A DNA stretch of 64,000 nucleotides from Streptomyces olivaceus (GTDB taxonomy: Bacteria; Actinomycetota; Actinomycetes; Streptomycetales; Streptomycetaceae). The DNA is taken from positions 304,323 through 368,322 of the forward strand of contig NZ_JOFH01000004.1 in the NCBI RefSeq assembly GCF_000721235.1, written 5' to 3'. The translations under genes and the position numbers were made by a program. Of the stretch, positions 59,697 to 64,000 are shown piece after piece. Positions within the stretch are counted from its first letter, which is position 1; each line of letters opens with the position of its first letter. The notes beneath the pieces were generated by a model. It was not told where the DNA came from. It searched no databases and saw only the letters and a list, made by a program, of their open reading frames with translations.

Positions 59697-60230
59697 ATGA
59701 GTCTTCTGCGTACGGCCGGCCGTCCCCTGCTCGCCTCGATGTTCGTGGCGGGCGGCCTGCACTCCCTGCGCAGGCCGGCCGACGTGGCACCGGCCGCCGA
59801 GCCGATCGTGCGGCCGGTGACCGAGCGCGTCGCGCTGCTGCCGGACCGCACGGAGCACCTCGTACGGCTCAACGGCGCCGTGCACGTGGCGGGCGGGCTC
59901 ATGCTCGGACTCGGCCGCTGCCCGCGCCTGGCGGCGCTGGCCCTGGCCGCGACGCTGGTCCCCACCACTCTGGCGGCGCACCGGTACTGGGAGGCGGAGG
60001 ACCCCTCCGAACGGGCCCAGCAGCGCATCCACTTCCTGAAAAACCTGTCCATGATGGGCGGGCTGCTGATCGCCGCCGACGACACCGGCGGCCGTCCGTC
60101 GTGGTGGTGGCGCGGCCGGTACGCCGCCCACGGCCTGCGGCACGACGCGCACTTGGTACGCCGGTCCGTCCGGGCCACGGCGGGCCCCGCGGCGAGGGCG
60201 GGCGGCGTTCGGGCCAAGCTGGGCGCCTGA
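59697..60230 (+). CDS. DoxX-family membrane protein
   Basis: A 177-residue membrane protein. GRPLLASMFVAGGLHSLRRP is the typical DoxX first helix, and HLVRLNGAVHVAGGLMLGLG and LAALALAATLVPTTLAAHRY are later helices. QQRIHFLKNLSMMGGLLIAA is the conserved DoxX end. A basic C-terminus of 35 residues follows. Such proteins occur with oxidoreductases and thiol-stress systems. I chose ATG at 59697; an ATG at 59583 would translate the repeat array. It may be read with the preceding molybdoenzyme genes. Confidence 0.85.
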   Translation: MSLLRTAGRPLLASMFVAGGLHSLRRPADVAPAAEPIVRPVTERVALLPDRTEHLVRLNGAVHVAGGLMLGLGRCPRLAALALAATLVPTTLAAHRYWEAEDPSERAQQRIHFLKNLSMMGGLLIAADDTGGRPSWWWRGRYAAHGLRHDAHLVRRSVRATAGPAARAGGVRAKLGA

Positions 60231-60311
60231 ACCCGGGGGGGGCGGCCCGCGCGGCACGCCGAGGTCCTGGACCAGGTGGGCGAGAAGGTCCGCCGGGCGG
60301 CCAGCAGCGAG

Positions 60312-61319
60312 TCACACCCGCCGCTGAGCCGTACGCCCGGTCTCGACGGCGGCAGGCGGACCGGTCTGCCCCCGAAAGGCCGCGACGGTACGCTCCAGAC
60401 CGTCCTGCCAGCCCACGCCGGGCAGCCAGCCGAAGATCTCGCGGGCGAAGCCCGTGACCGGGCGGGGCCCGCCGGGCGGCTCGTCCCGCCCGTCGACGAA
60501 GGCCAGCGGCGAGCCGGAGCCGGTCAGGTCGATCACCCGCCGGGCGATCTCCACGGCTGTGGGCTCCTCGTCGCCGCCGAGGTCCACGGGCCGTACCGAC
60601 CGCCCGGCGGCGACCAGCAGTACGCCCTCGACCATGTCGTCGACGTAGCACAGGGCGTGCGGCCGGCCGCCGTCCCCGGCAACGGTGACCGGCCGCCCGG
60701 CCAGGGCCTGCTCGATGAAGGCGCCGGTCGGGCCCCCGCCGTCCGTGCGCATGCCGGGCCCGTACCCGGCGAACAGCCGCACGATGCCGGCGTTCGCGCC
60801 GTGGGCGCCCGCGTGGGCGGCGACCAGGGCCTCGGCGAACCTGACGGCCTCCGCACCGGCGCTGTGCGCGCCCACCGGGTCGGCGCCGCCCGCCGGGGGC
60901 TCCACGGGCGGTGAGGAGGCGAGCAGGAAGCGGGCGCCGTCCCGCCCGGCGACCGTCAGCGCGGCGCGGGTGCCGACGCCGGCGGCGTCGAGGATCCGCA
61001 CGGCCCGGTCGGAGGGCGCAGTCGGCGCCGCGGGCCCCGCCAGATGCAGGACCAGGCCGTAGGGGCCGGTGAGCGCGTCCGCGCAGCCCGGTTCGGCGAT
61101 GTCCCGTTCGAGGAAGCGGAAGCCGGGCCGGCCCGCCAGATGGGCCACCTTCTCGGCCCGTCCGGTGGAGAGGTTGTCGAGGCAGTCCACCTGGACGCCC
61201 GCGTCGAGCAGCCGGGTGCACAGGTGTGATCCCAGGAAACCGGCCCCGCCGGTCACCAGGGCCCGGGACCAGGACGGCCCCGTTCCGCAGCCCGGACCGA
61301 ACGCCGCCATCGGCATCAT
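60312..61319 (-). CDS. NAD-dependent epimerase/decarboxylase-like protein with altered active site
   Basis: A 335-residue extended SDR related to UDP-glucuronate decarboxylases and NDP-sugar epimerases. The NAD motif RALVTGGAGFLGSHLCTRLL and the following LDNLSTGRAEKVAHL are intact, as are YVDDMVEGVLLVA and GWLPGVGWQDGLERTV. At the catalytic position relatives read R-S-C-Y-D-E-G-K-R; here it is HSAGAEAVR. The Tyr and Lys of YxxxK are thus replaced by Gly155 and Val159, although Ser survives in LASSPP. It may bind NAD but should not catalyse standard chemistry. ATG at 61319 has AAAGG upstream. Confidence 0.85.
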   Translation of the reverse strand: MMPMAAFGPGCGTGPSWSRALVTGGAGFLGSHLCTRLLDAGVQVDCLDNLSTGRAEKVAHLAGRPGFRFLERDIAEPGCADALTGPYGLVLHLAGPAAPTAPSDRAVRILDAAGVGTRAALTVAGRDGARFLLASSPPVEPPAGGADPVGAHSAGAEAVRFAEALVAAHAGAHGANAGIVRLFAGYGPGMRTDGGGPTGAFIEQALAGRPVTVAGDGGRPHALCYVDDMVEGVLLVAAGRSVRPVDLGGDEEPTAVEIARRVIDLTGSGSPLAFVDGRDEPPGGPRPVTGFAREIFGWLPGVGWQDGLERTVAAFRGQTGPPAAVETGRTAQRRV

Positions 61320-61545
61320 GAGGACGACCTTTCTCCCCCGGCGAAGCGCTGACGAGCCGGCCCCGAGTTCCCCAGCGGGCCGTTTGCATGCGTTATGTGT
61401 GAGCAACCGCACTCGCCCGGCCAAGTGGGCCCCGGCCCCCCTTCCTTGGGCCGCGGACCCCGGCTCGGGCGAGCCCGGCCGGCCATGACTCACCGGTCCC
61501 TTCTGCCACGATGGTCGGCGCCGTATCCGGCCCCCGGGAACGGCC

Positions 61546-62904
61546 GTGCAGCGCAGCCGGCCTTCCCTGCCCTACCCCTTCCGGGTCCACGACCCGTTGT
61601 CGAGTGGCGCCACCGTGTCTTCTTCCTCCCCCTCCGCACCGTCCGAGTCCCGTTCGCCGTGGCGCTCCCTGCGCTACCGCAGCATGCGCTGGTGGTCGGT
61701 CGCGAACTTCGTGTCCAACGCCGGTACGTGGATGCAGCTGACCGTGCAGAACCTGCTGGTCCTGCAGATCACCGGCTCGGCCGCCGCGACGGGCCTGTCC
61801 ATGTCCGTCCAGGCCGCGCCCGCCCTGCTGATCAGCGTGTTCGGCGGTGCGGCCGTGGACCGCTGGCCCCGCAAATTGACCGCCGCGGTCAGCCAGGCAC
61901 TGCTCGGCGCGGTGGCGTTCGTGACCGCGCTGATGGTGGCGCTGGACCGGATCGACGTGGCCTCGCTGATGGTGCTGGCCGCCGTCACCGGCATCATCGC
62001 CACCGTCGACGGCCCGGCGTGCTCACTGCTGGGCAACGACCTGGTTCCGGCACGGGACGTGCCCTCGGCGATCGGCGTGGGGGCACTGGTCCACCAGGCG
62101 GGCCGGCTGACCGGCGCGGCGCTGGCGGGCGTGACCGTCGGTTTCCTCGGCACGGCCGCCGCGTACGCCGCGAACGGGCTGTCGTTCCTCTTCGTGGCCT
62201 CGGTCATACCCTTCCTGCGCCCGGCGCGCGGCGCGGTGCGGCACGGCGGGACCGTGCGGCGGAGCGGTGACAGCGACGGAAAGGGCGACGGCGACGCCAT
62301 GACCGTCCGCCAGGGCCTGGCCTTCTTCGCCCGCCGGCCCCGGCTGCTCGCGCTGGCCGGTGTCACCGGCGTCAGCGCGGTCTTCGGGCGCAACTACCAG
62401 CTGACCCTGGCCGTACTCGTCACCGGACCGCTCGCGGGCGGCGCGGGGTCCTTCGGCACCGTCTCCACGGTGCTGGCGGTCGGCGGCATCGTCGGCGCGG
62501 TCCTGGGCGCCCGGCTGCGCAGGCCCTCGGTACGGGTCGTGGGCGCGCTGGCGGCCGCGGGCGGGCTGCTTCAGGTGGTGGCCGGGCTGTCGCCGTCCCT
62601 GGCGGTGCTGCTGGTGATGGTCCTGCCGATGGCCGTGGTGGAGTCCGTCTCGGACACCGCGGGCACGGCCGTGCTCCAGACCGACCCGCCGGCGCACATG
62701 CGGGGCCGGGTGCTCGGGGTGTGGGGCAGCATCGGCACGGTGTGGGGGCTGGGCGGCCCGCCGGCGCTGGGTCTCCTGATGGAACTGGCCGGCGCACGAG
62801 GGGCGCTGATCGCGGGGGGTCTGATCATCGCGGGGTCGATCGGGGCGGGGTACGCGCTGCGGGAGCGGAGGGTGGCGGGGCCGGTGCTGGTCGAGGCGGC
62901 ATAG
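61546..62904 (+). CDS. MFS transporter (MFS_3/enterobactin-exporter-like)
   Basis: A 452-residue transporter with about 12 helices. WWSVANFVSNAGTWMQLTVQNLLVLQ is the first helix of the DHA3-type family; FGGAAVDRWPRKLTAA is the helix 2-3 loop. DPPAHMRGRVLGVWGSIGTV is the characteristic motif near helix 10. A charged cytoplasmic loop (GGTVRRSGDSDGKGDGDA) separates the halves. Such proteins often export drugs or siderophores. GTG at 61546 has GGGAA upstream; GTG at 61615 is the alternative and would remove a serine-rich segment. Confidence 0.87.
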   Translation: MQRSRPSLPYPFRVHDPLSSGATVSSSSPSAPSESRSPWRSLRYRSMRWWSVANFVSNAGTWMQLTVQNLLVLQITGSAAATGLSMSVQAAPALLISVFGGAAVDRWPRKLTAAVSQALLGAVAFVTALMVALDRIDVASLMVLAAVTGIIATVDGPACSLLGNDLVPARDVPSAIGVGALVHQAGRLTGAALAGVTVGFLGTAAAYAANGLSFLFVASVIPFLRPARGAVRHGGTVRRSGDSDGKGDGDAMTVRQGLAFFARRPRLLALAGVTGVSAVFGRNYQLTLAVLVTGPLAGGAGSFGTVSTVLAVGGIVGAVLGARLRRPSVRVVGALAAAGGLLQVVAGLSPSLAVLLVMVLPMAVVESVSDTAGTAVLQTDPPAHMRGRVLGVWGSIGTVWGLGGPPALGLLMELAGARGALIAGGLIIAGSIGAGYALRERRVAGPVLVEAA

Positions 62905-63268
62905 CCGTCGGCCGGGGCGGCGCTGGGCCCGGCGTTTCCCCGGTACCCGGCGTTTCCCGGTGCCCGGCGTAGGTGTGGGCGAAGGGCGGACAGGCGCGGA
63001 CGAGCCACGGGGAGATCGCAGCGATGACGGGGGAGAGATCCGCGTCCACTGCCGAGCCGTCCGAACCGCTCGTCGTGGGGAACACGGGGTCCGTGGAAAC
63101 CGTGCCCCGCGGCCCGCGGGGCAGAGAATGGCCCGGCAAGCGCCCTCTGCGTGGTCTCGGCCACACCCACCACCGTGTTGACCGTCGTCCTTACCCAGCG
63201 GTGCGACTCTTGGCTGCGTTCGTCGATCACCGGGTGCCCGCCCGGGCCCCCGGTGCGGAGGAAAAACC
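62905..63268. other. Intergenic region without a supported gene
   Basis: This 364-bp region begins with a short direct repeat (CCCGGCGTTTCCC, around 62929-62962). The frames in it are short and unlike known proteins. TTGACC at 63178-63183 could be a -35 for the permease gene, but I see no clear -10. Confidence 0.5.
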
Positions 63269-64000
63269 CTGAGCCCGAGCCACGCCGTCCTCTCCGAGGC
63301 CGTCTCCGCCGCCCTGCTGCTGGGCGTCCTGGCCTTCGCCGTGCTGCGCCCCAGAGGGTTGCCGGAGGCGGCCGCCGCCGTACCCGCCGCCGCGCTCGTC
63401 ATGGCGCTGGGCGCCGTCACCCCGCAGCAGGCGTGGGAGCAGACCCGCACCCTGCTCCCGGTCGTCGTCTTCCTCGCCCTGATCCTGATGCTGGCGTTCC
63501 TCTGCGCGAAGGAGGGCCTGTTCGAGGCCGTCGGCGCCGCCGTGGCACGCCGGTGCGGCGGGAGCCCGCGGCGGCTGCTGACCGGCGTGTTCGCGGTGGC
63601 CTGCTCGGTCACAGCCGTGCTCAGCCTGGACGCCACCGCGGTCCTGCTCACTCCGGTCGTCCTCGCCACCGCGGCCCGGGCCGGCGCCCGGGCCCGCCCG
63701 CACGTGTACGCGACGGCGCACCTGTCGAACTCCGCCTCGCTGCTCCTGCCGGTCTCCAACCTCACCAACCTGCTGGCGTTCGCGGCCAGCGGGCTGACCT
63801 TCACCCGGTTCGCCGCGCTGATGGCTCTGCCCTGGCTGGCCGCGATCGCCGTCGAGTACGCCGTCTTCCGCCGCTTCTTCCGTACGGACCTGACCGCCCC
63901 GCCCCCCGCCGCCCCCCCCCCCCCTCCCCCCCCCCCCCCCCCCCCCCCCCCCGGTTTGTTCCTTTCCCCTGGCTGGCCGCGATCGCCGTCGAGTACGCCG
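63269..64000 (+). CDS. SLC13/ArsB-type permease, partial and corrupted at the window end
   Basis: The first 210 residues are a clear membrane transporter of the ArsB/NhaD/SLC13 (ion transporter) superfamily. VVFLALILMLAFLCAKEGLF, SVTAVLSLDATAVLLTPVVL and HLSNSASLLLPVSNLTNLLAFAAS are its hallmark segments. It probably exports an anion such as arsenite or carries a dicarboxylate. The best ribosome site, GGAGG, precedes CTG at 63269, so either CTG is the start or GTG has been altered; AGC CCG follows as expected after a start. From 63902 the frame reads a poly-proline run and then a frameshifted copy of upstream sequence, so the 3' part is unreliable. Confidence 0.72.
   Translation, partial: MSPSHAVLSEAVSAALLLGVLAFAVLRPRGLPEAAAAVPAAALVMALGAVTPQQAWEQTRTLLPVVVFLALILMLAFLCAKEGLFEAVGAAVARRCGGSPRRLLTGVFAVACSVTAVLSLDATAVLLTPVVLATAARAGARARPHVYATAHLSNSASLLLPVSNLTNLLAFAASGLTFTRFAALMALPWLAAIAVEYAVFRRFFRTDLTAPPPAAPPPPPPPPPPPPPGLFLSPGWPRSPSSTP
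63912..64000. repeat. Poly-C tract followed by a copy of upstream sequence (likely artefact)
   Basis: A run of 13 C, one T and 27 C (63912-63952) is followed by GGTTTGTTCCTTTC. Then comes a 34-nt exact copy (63967-64000) of 63830-63863, out of frame with the first. Such a long C-run and local duplication are not expected inside a permease gene. Confidence 0.9.

Noticed and set aside
63003..63230. Minus-strand frame starting MIDERSQESHRWVRTTVNTVV as a small gene
   Set aside because: There is no ribosome site, and after the first 35 residues the composition becomes chance-like and overlaps the expected permease promoter region.

Overview
The window looks like chromosomal DNA from a Streptomyces species (Actinomycetota). 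GC content is very high, GTG and TTG starts are common, many genes overlap by ATGA or GTGA, DtxR-type iron boxes are present, and several families are typical of the genus (GAF-ANTAR protein, DUF574-type methyltransferase, streptogrisin-like protease, isorenieratene crt genes). About 60 protein genes, some pseudogene remnants and many regulatory elements or repeats can be supported. No rRNA, tRNA, CRISPR array, insertion sequence or phage gene was recognised.

Layout. 1-4.7 kb: the 5' part of an NsrR-type nitric-oxide sensor, a cupin protein, an FtsX-type ABC exporter and a divergent NarL-type two-component system. 4.7-12.5 kb: a MarR regulator coupled to an MFS-universal stress fusion, a GAF-ANTAR protein, a YihY membrane protein, and a thiamine-diphosphate oxidase coupled to a membrane-tailed SDR; a truncated enolase-superfamily gene lies among them. 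12.7-19.4 kb: a LacI regulator divergent from a sugar ABC importer and a GH42 beta-galactosidase. 19.5-21.9 kb: a methyltransferase, a small membrane protein and a spore photoproduct lyase-like radical SAM protein. 21.9-30.9 kb: two ferric-siderophore ABC importers, each with its own iron box. 31-34.7 kb: a secreted lipase, a ProP-like symporter and an MSMEG_6728-family protein.

34.7-45.8 kb is the carotenoid region. crtI-crtB-(crtV) run leftward and crtY-crtT-crtU rightward, which predicts phytoene to lycopene to beta-carotene to isorenieratene. An SDR, a phytoene-desaturase-like flavoprotein and an SRPBCC protein follow. No geranylgeranyl diphosphate synthase lies next to crtI. The only prenyl synthase is 9 kb beyond crtU, after a secreted protein, a streptogrisin-like protease, a small membrane protein and a cation/proton antiporter.

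52-55.7 kb holds small secreted proteins, including two tandem SH3-like paralogues, and a frameshifted P450 remnant. 55.8-60.2 kb has a GNAT acetyltransferase and a molybdopterin oxidoreductase that lacks the usual N-terminal Fe-S cysteines, with its small partner and a DoxX-like protein. 60.3-64 kb has a sugar-nucleotide epimerase relative without its catalytic Tyr and Lys, an MFS exporter and a partial SLC13-type permease. The permease runs into a poly-C tract followed by a repeat of upstream sequence, which looks like an assembly fault.

The strongest cross-region signals are two promoters with the same architecture (18-bp inverted repeat, 22 bp, TAGNGT) in front of secreted-protein genes, and two identical GAGAGCGCTCTC operator cores in front of unrelated genes. 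Short tandem repeats recur in the intergenic regions. I did not identify a clearly new multi-gene system. The items most worth testing are the shared palindromic promoter, the degenerate epimerase and the separated crt layout.
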